A stretch of DNA of 64,000 bases from Rostratula benghalensis. Lineage: Eukaryota; Chordata; Aves; Charadriiformes; Rostratulidae. The notes below the pieces were generated by a model. The model was not told the DNA's origin and did not search any database. It worked only from the letters and a program-made list of their open reading frames with translations. A program made the position numbers and the translations under genes. Positions 48,922 through 61,583 of the stretch are shown piece by piece. Within the stretch, counting starts at the first letter, position 1. Each line of letters starts with the position of its first letter. Location: assembly GCA_013399305.1 (NCBI GenBank), contig VXAI01000196.1:1393700-1457699 (forward strand), in the 5' to 3' direction.

Positions 48922-51455
48922 TCTAAATAAACTAGTAGATTAAGATAGCCTGGGTCCTGGTGTTTAGCTTCTCACAGAAATCATCTGGACAGACAATAAT
49001 CTTATAACCAATTGTAAATATATTTTGCATACATGATCATAGTTATTTGCATACAGTTGCTTCTTTTGCTTCCTGCACTCCAGGGCTAACAATCTGTTCC
49101 CACTGCAGTAAATTTGGGATTAGGTTTACACTTGTTTCTGAATTATATAATTCTACTGTCCTTCCCTCTTTTTTATTTCTTGCATTATATCATACTAATT
49201 TGAGGCTGAGCTGAAACCTCACATTACCATACTCCTACTTTGCCAAGTGTCTCTTCACACGTTCCAAGAAAATTCATTATTCTTGTTTGATGGATATTTG
49301 AATAGTCTCTACACTGTATAAAAATGTCAACAGAAGGGATTAAGAATTTGTTATCCTTTTGCTACATATTAAAGCTTGCCCTAATTCAAACCCGTAAAAT
49401 ACTTAGAGATGATGTACAAAACGGTTGGTTCTAAGGAAAATATCCTCTTGCTTACTCTATCCATTATTGTTTTTTAATTGTGTCAAAATGTCCCAAATCA
49501 TAACTTTCAAGAAAACAAGACTGGGAGGCACTTTCGGCAATTTAAACCACTTCTCTCCCTCAAAAATAAAACTTACCATTTCAAGTGAAACAAATGTGCA
49601 AGCCAGATCTTGTGTTTCACTTTCTTGTAGTAAGAAAATGGGGAAAAGAAAAAAAATATCTTTCAGATCAACCCAGCCACTTTTCCAGTTCTTAATTCAA
49701 CTTCCAAGTAAAATAGAACAAAGATTTTGAGGTGTGTTTTGTCTTTTTTTTTTTTTTAATGGGTCTGTACAAAGATCATTATGAACAAACAGACTGTTAG
49801 TGTTCTGTTTTACACTGTCCTTAGATGGCTGAGGAGGATCAGAGAGCAGGTTTGTCTTCTTTCCATCAAGATGTGGCTAGTCTTTCCTCTGTGACAGCTT
49901 TTGTCTTCTGCTCAGCATGATTTTAGATCTGTAATACTAAGATGGTAGAAGCTGCCCCAAAAATCTGACAAAATCCCATAAAAGGTTGAATTTCAGATTG
50001 AAAAAATTGAGATTAGAGCTGCCTGTAGTTTTCTGCTGCACAACGTTATCAAGAAACATTTGCCAGGGATCGGGATACCAACACTGAACTGAAGATTAAA
50101 AGCTCCTGTCATAGGAGACTTCTCTGGATCACTGCAGCTATTTTCTGGTCATCAAACACCCATCACGGAGGAGATAAAGTCATTTACAGGGGTGAGTACA
50201 ATTAAAGGGCACTTCAACCGTAGGAATACAACTTTTTTGGCTTCTTTCCTGCTGTGAGAAGATTATGTAGTTCATGTGACTTTCACACACCGTTAAAATT
50301 TGTCTGAGGGTATTATGTGAGGCTATAATTGAGGGATGGACTTTTGTTAAATTATTGTTTCTGTGTTCCCATTCATTGCTTCCCAATGATACCAGATGTG
50401 GGGCTGTGGCGCTGATTTTGTATTGTTTCAGAGCATGTGCAAATGTCACCAGTGAGCTATTCCTCCACAAATATGTACCTTGGGGAGTAAGTACCCAGAG
50501 CAGTTTCTCTCTGTACAGGTATTCAAGTGTCAGTGCTGAGATGTGTACTGGGGTCCCTTGTAAAAGATGTGCAAGAAAGTAAATGGCAAGAACTGAGTGA
50601 GGCAGGATCTACTTCACAGGCAGCACGAGTGAGGCACGAAATCACTGATCACACAGGTCAATGCAAATGTAGGGGGAAAACCTGATTTAGCTAATAGCCA
50701 GCTGTATATTTTAACCACCAGGCAACTCCCTTTCTCCCATTAGAGGGTACAGTCATCACCTCTGCAAAGATAGAGTATCACTAGAAGCACTAAAAAGGGA
50801 CCAGCTGAGCTTCCCTTCTGTTTCCTTGAGATGTGTGATGCTGTGAAAATACTACAGGCAGTGTGAGCTGGTGCACGAACCAGCACTAACAGCGTCATGA
50901 ATTAAAACATGGCATTCATTTTAGCTCTTGTGCTAGAAGCCATCACATAAAGAGGAAACCCACAATGATAAACGAACTCCTTCTGTGTAAATTACTGTGA
51001 CAGGCAAAGAGAATACTAAAATGGGGTAGAAGTTTGGGACAGCATGGTCAAAATGGGGCAATGTGTGGTCAGGTACAGTACCAGCCATGTGAACCATAGT
51101 CTCATTTTTAGGTCATCTCCAATCTGTGCTGCATATCTTCTGCAGGGTATTATTAGTTCATGATAATCACACTCTCTGCACTTCCTTTACTGCTATTATA
51201 AAAATGCTTTTATGTTGGGTAGATGTGTTATTTATTACGTGCTAGGAGGAAATGAAGTTGGTAGTTCTGAATGTTGAACAGCAGTTGGAGCTGAGCTGCA
51301 CAGTTCCAGGTCCCAAGAACTCTGTCTCCTGTTTCATAATAATAATAGTGATTTATTCCCTGTGCTATTAAGCTGTTTGAATGACTCCATGCAGATCCTG
51401 AGGCCAGCATTTTATTTCTGACATCTAAGCTGAAGCTGTAATAGTGAGGGCTTGC

Positions 51456-51456
<1 letters not shown>
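48922..51456. other. Unique non-coding DNA
   Basis: No gene found. A 101-codon frame at 49425-49730 and a 96-codon minus frame at 50180-50470 lack recognisable motifs. A poly-T tract lies at about 49.75 kb. Confidence 0.7.

Positions 51457-51538
<82 letters not shown>
51457..51538. repeat. (CTTT)n tetranucleotide microsatellite
   Basis: About twenty uninterrupted CTTT units that end exactly at an assembly gap, so the true length is unknown. The Ser-Phe-Leu repeats in the overlapping frames are artefacts. Confidence 0.98.
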
Positions 51539-51713
51539 NNNNNNNNNNNNNNNNNNNNNNNNNNNNNNNNNNNNNNNNNNNNNNNNNNNNNNNNNNNNNN
51601 NNNNNNNNNNNNNNNNNNNNNNNNNNNNNNNNNNNNNNNNNNNNNNNNNNNNNNNNNNNNNNNNNNNNNNNNNNNNNNNNNNNNNNNNNNNNNNNNNNNN
51701 NNNNNNNNNNNNN
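51539..51713. other. Assembly gap, 175 N
   Basis: Run of 175 N abutting the CTTT array. The gap is probably caused by the microsatellite, and its size may be an estimate. Confidence 0.99.
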
Positions 51714-54523
51714 TGTCTTTTGGGTGGGCTTCAGCTCATCCTGACTTCAGAGGCAACATTCAGTTCACAGGTTAAGCAATTCTGTGTTTCTGTACATAAA
51801 TAAGTTCCTATTTCAGTAAGCAGGGGTCTGGCATTACATTCGGCTGCACAGACTCCATGAGAAAGACCTCACAGTGATGTCTGGAGATGTAAGTGGAACA
51901 GTTTCCCCTTTTATAAAGATTATTTTCTCCATAGCAGAGGAATAGAGATTACTTTATTCTTTCAATGTATATGCCACCAACCAAGCAATGAAATTCCTTA
52001 AATTATGATAAAATTGCTCATTTCCTGAAGTGAACACAACAAACTAACAGACACAGTAATTTTTAGTAGATTTGGCTTCAATTCAATTTTCCAGATGTTC
52101 GCCTGTAATCAGCTTAGGAACTCAAATCTCAGAAGGGTGCTATTCACACAACAGCTGTTGCAAATTTTTCTTTTGAATCACACCAATCTAGGAGTGGATT
52201 TGTTTACAGGCTGCTTCAATGTTACATGAGGAACTGAATGATTACATTAAAAAAAAAAAAAGCTCAAAAATGTTCTGACCATTTACACAGTTTTCCTTTT
52301 ATTATATTATAGCTCCATTTTAAAGTAATTTTTCTCATGAATTAGTAAATTTATTTAGTTTTCTTCACCAGTCAGTGAATTTTGCCATTGAATTTAATTA
52401 AAAAAAAAAACCAAAAACATAAAACCATATTTTTTTAAGCTAGTTTCCTAATAAGAACGTATTGGAAGGAAAGAGTGTAGCAGTCATTGAAGGTGTATTT
52501 GGGGTCTGTTGTCATAAGTACATGCATAAGATATCCTGCTTTAAATGGTACAATTAACAATAACAGACTCAGTCCAGGAAAGACTATTACAGTATTAAAT
52601 CTGACCATGTGTAATTCACACCTCAGATTGTCACTCTATCAGTCTCGGTAACCTTTATCCGACTTTACAAAAAAAACCCAAAGCCAAAACCATAACCAAA
52701 CACATCCAGCTCTTCTCTTGATAATTTATTCCAGTGGTTAGCTGTTCTAACTGTCTCCAACCTTGTATTTGACTTCTGATGTGTTGTAAATACGGTTTTT
52801 TACTGATGCCTGGGCTTCTTTGACTGAAGTGGCCATCTAACCTCCCTTAGCTCATCAACTTCATGTAGCTGGAGAACGACATAATTTATGGGTGTTTATT
52901 ATTATGCACACAATTTGTATGTAATTTTTGCTGCTTCAATGTGGGTCATCTGAGCCCCATCTCTAGTCAATGAGAGATGGCTAGAGTGACTTATTCTCAG
53001 ATTTAAATACATCTCTTTGAATTTATTCCTTTGGATTTGCTTGCATCTGTCCCCTGACCACAGAAAGTGTCTCAACTCAGCTCCAACTGTCTTCAGAAAA
53101 CTACATTGGATGAGGTTAATTCCCACTCAGATTTGTATGACTTGTAACTTCTAACTCTTCAGTTCTTGCCCCAGGTGGAAACTAATATCTCCAGGTTTCC
53201 AGATTCAGTCTCTGAGAAAGGTAGCTGGCTGAAAGTAGCCCCTTATGCTACTATGCTGAGTGAGTAGTACTCGTGGAAAGATACACATGACTGTAGCTGA
53301 CCAATTGTCATGTCTGGTACCAACCTCTGATTTACAGGCATCTCTCTAATGATGATTTAAAACTAAAAGTCTAGTTAAATGTCTAGCTAAATGATTGTTA
53401 ACTTTATTTGTAAGGCAGAAGTATGTGAAGCTTCTGGACATACAAGGGAAATGGCACATAGTCCCTGTTAATGGAGCAATCCAAGCAATTAATCATGCAA
53501 ATTCACTACATGTTAGGTACAGAAACCTTGTACTAGGTAATAAAGATGTTTTAGTGTCAAGTGTTCTTATGAGACATTACTGAAGTTGCAGTGCATTTTT
53601 CAAGCTGCCTGCAAAGTTGGTGTTTGACAATATTGCGTATTCTAATGTGAGCGTCATATTAATTGACAGACAAAAGTAAATTAAGTAGAACATGAAGTGC
53701 AGAAGCAGGGGATTTATTGGAAAGAGATAGATACAGAGTAAAAAGCTCAAGCTTTCAACGTGAGTTATAGAATGTCTTTAATTAATCTTGCTTCTAAGCC
53801 AAAATTGCAGGGAATATAATTTATATTTTATAATGAAGTATGCAGATTTGTTGAAGTCCTTACTATTTATACTATCAAAAGACTGCAATATTGTAATGAA
53901 GAAGGTTAAATTTATATCATGTGGGTTTTTCTATGTAACTGTAGTGTTTCCTCTAATATCTTTCAAAATTTTCATGTATCTGTTTGGAAGGGCGAAACTC
54001 ATTAAAGAACAAGTATTTAATAGACCCACCCCATCTACTCAAACAAGACCAGTCTTTTCTCACATTTCAAGGCAGTGCATCTTGTGTTCTCCTGACACAT
54101 CTAAAGACAGCAATAGCTTTTCTTAAAGTTTAATAGGCCTCCGTTATTTTTACAGGATACTTTTCCAGTTTGAAAAGTTATCTTACAAAAGTTCTTACCT
54201 GTTCCTTGCTTCTTTCTGCTCTGTGGAATTATCTAGACTTTTCTAGATGCTTTTTTTATTACAACTTTCTGACCTAAGGTTCGTCTAGACAGCACGTTTT
54301 TTGCTCTGTACTATCAGAGCCACAGAAATTTGGTAAAGGACAAATGTCTCCTGCATTAAATGGATGCTCTTGAAAAATCCTCCCACATAGGATTATACAC
54401 ACAAACATTTACATACACATAAGTTAAACTGAGAAAACTTTGGAGAACAAATCTGAAGCTGGTAGTAACATTGTCCCAGTGTATACAGAAGATGATTGAG
54501 ACCAGAGAAAAAATACACTATCA
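51714..54523. other. Unique non-coding DNA
   Basis: No gene found. Poly-A tracts at 52.25 and 52.40 kb; otherwise AT-rich single-copy sequence without recognisable features. Confidence 0.7.
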
Positions 54524-54761
54524 TCAAGAACTCTTTATAAATGATGGAAAAGGGCATGGTGAACAACTCTGCCAGTTCCCTCTGTGCTCTTGGGTGGGTC
54601 CGATTCAGCCCCATAGACCTCTGTATGTCTAAGAGGTGTAGCAGGTCCCTCATCATTTCCCTTTGGATTATGGGGGCTTAATTATTCCTCATCCCTGTCT
54701 TCCAGCTCAGGGAGCTGTGTACCCCAAACATAATTGGTCTTACCACCTGTTGCTTGGAAAA
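54524..54761 (-). mobile_element. CR1 pre-RT fragment, inverted relative to the next piece
   Basis: On the minus strand the frame reads [19 protein letters not shown], a stop, then MMRDLLHLLDIQRSMGLNRT and HPRAQRELAELF...SIIY. This is the pre-RT / RT entry region, the same stretch present in the element at 61.4-62.2 kb. The match ends abruptly at about 54524-54530. Next to the (+) piece, 54736-54757 (GGTCTTACCACCTGTTGCTT and two more bases) is the reverse complement of sequence that normally lies just upstream of where the (+) piece starts, so the junction is a fold-back. Confidence 0.88.
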
Positions 54762-55028
54762 GAAGGAAGACCATAGGAAATGGCTCCAAGTTGCACCAGG
54801 CAAGGTTTAGATTGGATATTAGGAAAAAATTCTCCTCTGAACTGGTTGTCAAGCTTTGGAACAGGCTGCCCAGGGAACTAGTGGAGTTGCCATCCCTGGA
54901 GGTATTTAAAAGACATGTAGATGTGGTGCTGAGGCACACGCTTTAGTGGTAGACTTGGCAGTGCTGAGGTAGTGGTTGGACCTGATGGTCTTAAGGGTCT
55001 TCTTCAATCTCATTGATTCTGGGATTCC
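54762..55028 (+). mobile_element. CR1 LINE 3' end fragment
   Basis: The plus-strand frame 54734-54946 reads [40 protein letters not shown] and [11 protein letters not shown], which is the CR1 C-terminus. It is followed by the 3' UTR with TGGTTGGACCTGATGGTCTT and a degraded tail CATTGATTCTGGGATTCC. It belongs to the same subfamily as the long (-) element at 60 kb. It is joined head-to-head with the preceding inverted fragment. Confidence 0.92.
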
Positions 55029-55816
55029 AATTAATTTTCACTGATCGAGATTTTCGTCATTGAGGATTTTGGTTACTGCTGTTATTGTTTTGATTTTTAA
55101 TACATGCATGCACATAAAAAGAATTGGAGCCTCCTTTAAAAAGTGCTGGAGTAATTTAACGAGACTAACTTGATAAATGTTGTCATACGCTCTCTGGTTG
55201 CTGGGTACTGAAGTTCTGTCTTATTTTAATAATTTGGTAAGATAAAGGGATGTTAAGCTGAATGTAATGTATACAATGCTTCCGGCAGCAACTGGGAAAA
55301 ACAAAACTCATCTAACTGATGAAGAAAGTGGTATGGCTTGTGTAATACACATTGAACTCATATCACGCTCCCATTCATTCAAGAAAAGCTGTCTGGAGAC
55401 ATCATCACTGAAGTAGCTTAGTTTCATTCAGATGTGATATAGATGACACACATATCCATTTGTGGTTACTGGCAAAGACCTGTTACAGCTTCTACAACAT
55501 GCTTCTGCCTCACAAGAAGAGAGATCTCTGAGAAACAGCTGCTTTATATTCTTTTTCCTGTTTTCCCACTTCTTCTCTCATTCTCTTCCTTCGTCTTCTT
55601 CTCTAAACCTTTTCCAAATTTCCATTATCAGGTCTCCTTACTTTTTCTTATGCTCGAAGTTAATCAACATTCCTTTACCCCATATATGCTGCCAGACTAA
55701 CATATTTCCTAAAGAATGTCCCCACATTTTCTTTCCTTGAATTCTGACCCTGCAACTGTTCTTCCTACTCTGTATCCTGACCACTCCAGCTCACTCCTTA
55801 TCTTCTTATATTCACC

Positions 55817-55883
55817 TTTTTTTTTATTTTATTTTATTTATTTTAATTTTTTTTACTTTTTTTTTTTACTTTTTTTTTTTTTT
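55817..55883. repeat. T-rich low-complexity tract
   Basis: ATTTT-type units grading into long T runs over nearly 70 bases. Confidence 0.95.
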
Positions 55884-56279
55884 GTGCTGCACAATGCCCA
55901 TTCCAATTATAAACAAACAGTATTAATTTTACAGTTCAGGTGTTGCTCAGGTAATGAATATTGTTAAGTACCCCAGATTGTGATTAAAGTCAGAATGTTC
56001 CCTTCCACGATTCAATGTTGGAAATAAAAGGATCTAAATGAACACTTTTTGACCAAACAAAACCACGTTAAAAACACTGATTTATTGAGCATCCAACTGC
56101 TTTGTTTGAAAGATTTTGGGTTTGACAGACTTTTGGTGCTTGTGTTTGTGTTTGACAGACATTGTTTCTGCCAGACTATGTGCAAACTCCTGGTGGAGAG
56201 CCACAAAACCAGGAATCCTTCTTTCTGGTATTTTCTGTGCTCTGACAGATCTGCTGAATGGCGACATACTCTAAAACCC

Positions 56280-56299
56280 TTTTTTTTTTTTTTTTTTTT
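56280..56299. repeat. Poly-T tract
   Basis: About twenty T in unique sequence. Confidence 0.9.
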
Positions 56300-56700
56300 C
56301 TTAACATGAGAAGAACCCAAGACAATGTACTCTGACCTTAGGGGTCTTCATCCCCAAGTTTCTAATGACAAGGTTGAGTCAATCAAATAAGTAAACCCAC
56401 TGAGGTCCCAAGTCCTAGACAGCCTCCTTCAAGACACGTCAGCATCTAAAATTCAATTTCTGTCATGGTCAAAATCCAGTCAAAATTTGCCCCAGAGCAC
56501 AAATCTTGCCACCTCTGGTGTATCCTCATTTAACATGACTTGTGTTACATGAACAAAATAGTTACTTTGTCCATATGGTCAATGTGTTCAGTTACCATCT
56601 ACAACAGCAACTGAGTGGTTTGTGAGTGAAATTTAAGAGCTGAATTGAAAAAATCTCTGACATGAATGAAAATCAAACTATGATAAACATCAACAGGGCT

Positions 56701-56736
56701 TTTCTTTTTCCCTTTTTTTTTTTTTTTTTTTTCCCC
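56701..56736. repeat. T-rich tract ending in C run
   Basis: TTTCTTTTTCCC followed by twenty T and CCCCC. Confidence 0.9.
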
Positions 56737-59150
56737 CTCAGATCAAATAACCTGTTCGTTCACTAAAGAAAGGTGGCAAAAATTTCAGGATTCCTCCGTG
56801 CATAAATTCATTTGACAACCAGACAGGGTGGGTGGTATTTAATGACCAGCTAGGAAAGGGGAATCTTAGTCTAATGTTATAGACTCATAATCTTCCTCAA
56901 GTAAATATTAAATAATTCCATCTCTCAGTTTCCTGTTGTGGTAGATGGATAGTAACACTTCCTTTACTAAGGTGGGGAGAATGGCAGTTCAAAGAATTAA
57001 CATTATTTCTTAAATAGGTTAGGTAGGTATATTGGGTAGGCTAAAACCCAACTATGAGTTCTAACCCTATATCCCTAAATAGTATCACAATTTTTTCAGA
57101 GACTTTTTTCCCATCTTCTTGTTCAAATAGACTATTTATTTGCACAAACTGACCACCAGAAACAACTTATGCAACTGTGGATTCTCAAAGCTAGAGGTAT
57201 ACAATAGAAATAAGTCGTAATAACATTCCAGAAAAGCCTACATTTTTGATAGGAGTGGTTTTCATGAGAAATCAGAGCAGAGGGGAGACGTGTAATATAT
57301 ATGTCTCAGTATTAATAACTGCTTCTTCTGCTTACACATAACAAAAAAGATTTTAATCACCGTGGTAATCTCTCTTTAAAATGAACATCTCATATTAATC
57401 TTTGGAAAAACTGAAGAAAATGAAGGTAAAATATAGAATATAACATTGTCCTCAGAATTATATTAAAAACAATAAGGATCTCTATTGAAACTATCGTATT
57501 AAAGTTTCCAGTTGTTTATTTCTTTGTAAAGAAACTCCTTATTTTATGCCTTGAATAGTATTTCCCTAAATAAAATTGCACCGTGCAAAGTGCTGTTATG
57601 ATTTCCAACATTCATTTCCAGAGGGGCTCCTACTAGTCCGTAGCTATAACTATGATAAAAAGGGGCTGTGGACAGCACATTGCAATAATGCCATCTCCTC
57701 ATCTATCAACCCAGCAGATTATATGAGTAATATCTCTTTAGAATAGAAACTCAGAGATATAATAATTAATGAAATCTTGCATCCTGGCTGCCCACACAAA
57801 TCCATTGCTATAAAAGATGCCAAACTGCTACTGCTGTACAAAGTCTATGGAATTGTAGTCAGCAGGGCCATGACCAGGAAGAAAGGTATTAAGGACTGAT
57901 TGATTATTTGATGTTTATTTTTAGAGTAATATATCCCTTTATAGTGTATGTTTTGGAATGTTCTGATTGTTTTATGCTGTCATTTCACAACGCAGGAGCT
58001 TTAGGAGCCAAATCAGGACCAGAAGCAGCCATGTTCTTTTCACATTCCTCGTCTCTCCTTTGATTCAGGCCAACTATTGACAGTATCTGCATTTGAGATG
58101 GATCAGGAAAGTGAGCTTTCTCCCTCCTGTTCTGAAAGACAATTTCATTTTTTTTGCTATCATGTTCTTGTTTGTAAGACTGAGGTTTTTTAACAAAGAC
58201 AAATTTCTTCCTGCAATGTGAGTTTAGAAACAAGTAGTCAAAGGCAGAAAGAAGCAGCTGTAACTCCTTAGTTGAATATTCCCTCCAGACATCTCTGATC
58301 AAAACCCAACATGTAGGGTTTTGCAGAATTTGTATATTTGTAGAATTCTACATTTGTAGAATGTAGAATTTGGTCTGTTTTTAATCATCCTAAGATTCAA
58401 CTTGTTCTCTGTGCGCTCCTGTCACTCTTCAGTGATTCTCAAAGAGATGAAGGACAGCTAGGATTTTAATTTAGCAATGGCTGTTGAAGACCTTAATGGG
58501 GTGAGATGAGATTAACCTGGCCCATAGGCACTGATGTCAGTGATACCAAAGCTTCTCTAGCTACCTAGATTCTGCAACCAGGATTACACAAGTTGGACAG
58601 AGGTAGATTAATTAGTATAATGTAGATAATGACATTCATATATTGGAACATTATAGGCTCTTCAAATCACTATATTGTTTCCATAGAGAGGACAGTTAAG
58701 GGATAGTTAAGGGCATAGTAAGTAACAGAATTAGGAACTTATCATAAGTACAAACTCAGGCCTTAGATCTTATGTGGTAAGCTTGTTGTTATAAATATGC
58801 CTTATATTTCATTCTGATGTTCCTGAAAAGCTATAGACCTGCTTCAGCTATCTAAACAAAGGAAGTGAAAGAGATTACAAAATTCCACCCAAGAGTACTA
58901 AGCTCTGTGAAAAACGTTCTCTTACATATTAATTGCATTGTTGACCTGTTATTTATTCTAAAGCACTGTATACCTTTCAGCACATGAAATGATACCAGAA
59001 GCAAGGTAAGTGATTGGCCAAGTTTCAGTCCTATCTCAGCCCTTAACTTGAATTAGTCTCAAGATTCCATAATTTTCTGAATGGACTGATCCAGCCCTCT
59101 CTTTCAGCAGGAACTGCAGTATGTGCCCCACAGCGCTGCCCATCATTGTC

Positions 59151-59196
59151 GAGGGCTGTAGCAATTGGCTACATTATCATGGCACCTACAGCCCTC
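59151..59196. other. Hairpin-forming inverted repeat
   Basis: GAGGGCTGTAG (59151-59161) and CTACAGCCCTC (59186-59196) are perfect 11-base complements around a 24-base loop. A competing small hairpin, GTAGC...GCTAC, sits at the left arm's end. It lies in unique sequence with no transposon ends visible. Confidence 0.5.
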
Positions 59197-60073
59197 AGAG
59201 ATACAAATACAACCTATAATGTTTTATCTGCAAAGCCGTTTTTAGACCAATAGCTCATTCACTGACCTACACTGCCTTTCATAAGGAGCAAAATATTAGA
59301 AGGCATGTCAGACCCAGATTCACAGTCTAACATTAAATAAGAATATTTAAAATGTCTAGAAAAGGCTTTTGTCCATAGTCTGAGGTCGAGTTTTGAAATC
59401 TTTGCAAACTCTCTCTCCAGGGATGCTGTGTAAAAGAGCCATCCTTTCAGCTCACCCTTGAATGCACTTTGAACAAGCAGCTGCTTTTACTGTAAGCATG
59501 TTATTAATGGTCTCTTTTCAAAAGGAGAGATAGTACCCTGGAAAACGTTCTATTGATTTTTTCCCTTTCCCTATCCCTGTTTCAATCACACTCGTTTGAA
59601 TGGCCTTCATTTCTAGCAACAACAAGAGATTCTTCGAAGAAAAGTGGTGTCTAGGTGCAGCCTTAAATAAAATCACTGCTCAATTTAAGCTCTGAAAAAT
59701 ACTATTGATATTTTAATAGAAGATTGGAGAACCAATTGCTGGTTCAATAATAGCTACAAGGAGTTTATACACAGGAATCACGCACAAGGATCATTTTATT
59801 TCTCTAGCTGTACATGTTAACAGAAAACAGCAGCCTAAATCTTGACTCACTTGATTATTACATGTCAAGGAGCTCAGGAACATGGAAATATTTCATTCTA
59901 ATTTTCTAAAGTGGAAATGTGCACTGAGATACCTGTACACAGAGTTCAGAATATAGAACTGCAAATTATATGCTACCATATATGATAATATTCCTGCAGA
60001 AGATTCTGAAAATAAGAAACTGTACACACCTGGAAATGTATTTTCTCTTCTTACTTTGGCTATGGTTGCTGTT

Positions 60074-61583
60074 AGAATCATAAATCATAGAATCATGGAA
60101 TCACTTAGTTTGGAAAAGACCTTTATGATTATTGAGTCTAACCATAAACCTAACACTGCCAAGTCCACCACTAAAGCATGTGCTTCAGCCACACGTCTAC
60201 ATGTCTTTTAAATACTGCCAGGGGTGGCGCCTCCACCACTTCCTTGGGCAGCCTGTTCCAATGCTCAATTACCCTTTTGGTGAAGAAGTTTTTCCTGATA
60301 CTCAATCTAAACCTTGTCTGGTGCAACTTTGAACCATTTACTACAGTCCTCCCACCTGTTACTTGGGAGACCAACACCGACCTTGCTACACCCTCCTTTT
60401 GAGTACTTGCAGAGAGAAAGAAGGTCTCCCCTCAGCCTCCTTTTATCCAGGCTGAACAACCCCAGTTCCTTGAGTCGCTCCTCACAGGACTTGTGTTCTA
60501 GAGTCTGCACAAGCTTTGTTGCCTTTCTCTGGACATACTCCAGCACTGCAATGTTTTTCTTCAACACAACACTCAAGGTGGTATGTCAGCAGTGCTGAGT
60601 ACAGGGGGACAATCACTTCCCTAGTCCTATTTTAGGCCACATCATTCCTGATAGAGGCCAGGATACTGTTGACTTCCTTGGCCACCTGGGCACACTGCTG
60701 GCTCCTATTCAGCTGGCTGTTGAGCACCCCCACATTCTTTGCCACCAGGCAGCTCTCCAGCCACCCTGCCCCAGGCCTGTAGCATTCATGGAATTGGTGT
60801 GACCCAAGTGCAGGACCCAGCACTCGGCATTGTTGAACCTCAGACCATTGATCTTGAGCATCGATCCATCCCGTCCAGACCCCTCTGTAAAGCCTTCCTA
60901 CCCTCAGGTAGTTGAATGCTCCTCTTCAACTCGATGTCATCTGCAAACACACTGAGGGTGCACTTGACTTCCTCATCTAGGTCATTGATAGAGACACTGA
61001 AGAGAAATTGATCCCAGTACTGAGCCCTGGAGAACACTACTTGTGACCGACTACCACTCTTTGGGGCCAGCCATCCAGCCAGGTGTTTTTTTCCCAAAGA
61101 CAATATTTCTCAATGAGAATGCTGTGGGAAATGTTGTAAAATCCTTTGCTAAAGTTATGTAGACAACATCTACAACCTTTTCCTCACCCACTAAGCAGTT
61201 CATCTTGTCATAGCAGATCAGGTTAGTAAAGTAGGACCTGCCTTTCCTAAAGCCATGCTGTCTTGGCCTGATCACCTTGTTGTCTATAGGTACTGCACTT
61301 GAGATTATTTGCTCCATACCATTCCCCAGTACTGAAGGTTTTGCAGCACTTTTTGTAGGTGTGAATCACATTTGACATCTTCAGATCCACTGAGAAATCC
61401 CCAGTTAGCCATATTGGTTGACAAATGATGGAAAGGAGCTTGGCGAACATCTCTGCCAGCTCCTTTTGTGCTCTGTGCTCTTGGGTGGGTCCCATCCAGC
61501 CCCATAGACCTGTGTATGTCTAAGAGGTGTAGCAGGTCCCTCACCATTTCCCTTTGGATTATGGGGGCTTCATTACGCTCTTC
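60074..61583 (-). mobile_element. Long CR1 LINE, 3' part (RT and C-terminal domain)
   Basis: Minus-strand CR1, 3' terminus at the left (complement of TCATAGAATCATGGAATCAC). Reading upstream (rightwards): the C-terminal block [20 protein letters not shown] with HWNRLPKEVVEAPPLAVFK; the [20 protein letters not shown] and [20 protein letters not shown] blocks; '[19 protein letters not shown]'; the catalytic strand SVFADDIELKRS, with FADD at 60936-60947; and 'DNKVIRPRQHGFRKGRSYFT'. The 'LQGSVLGS' motif-B stretch is readable only in another frame, so a frameshift lies just upstream of the active site. Several stops and shifts divide the reading frame. It is the best-preserved RT in the window but inactive. 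It continues beyond the nested insertion at 62164. Confidence 0.95.

Larger units (their letters stand above)
55029..60073. other. Unique non-coding DNA
   Basis: No gene found. Contains pyrimidine- and T-rich tracts at 55.55-55.88, 56.28 and 56.70 kb, a 14-bp palindrome TGTAGAATTCTACA at 58339-58352 with two further TGTAGAAT copies just downstream, and an 11-bp-arm hairpin at 59151-59196. Open frames, including a 105-codon one at 57985-58302 (minus), lack family resemblance. Confidence 0.7.

Noticed and set aside
51444..51803. 119-codon frame of Ser/Phe/Leu repeats
   Set aside because: Translation of (CTTT)n and N; not a protein.
57985..58302. 105-codon minus-strand frame
   Set aside because: No motif or family match, no splice or promoter context that I can support.
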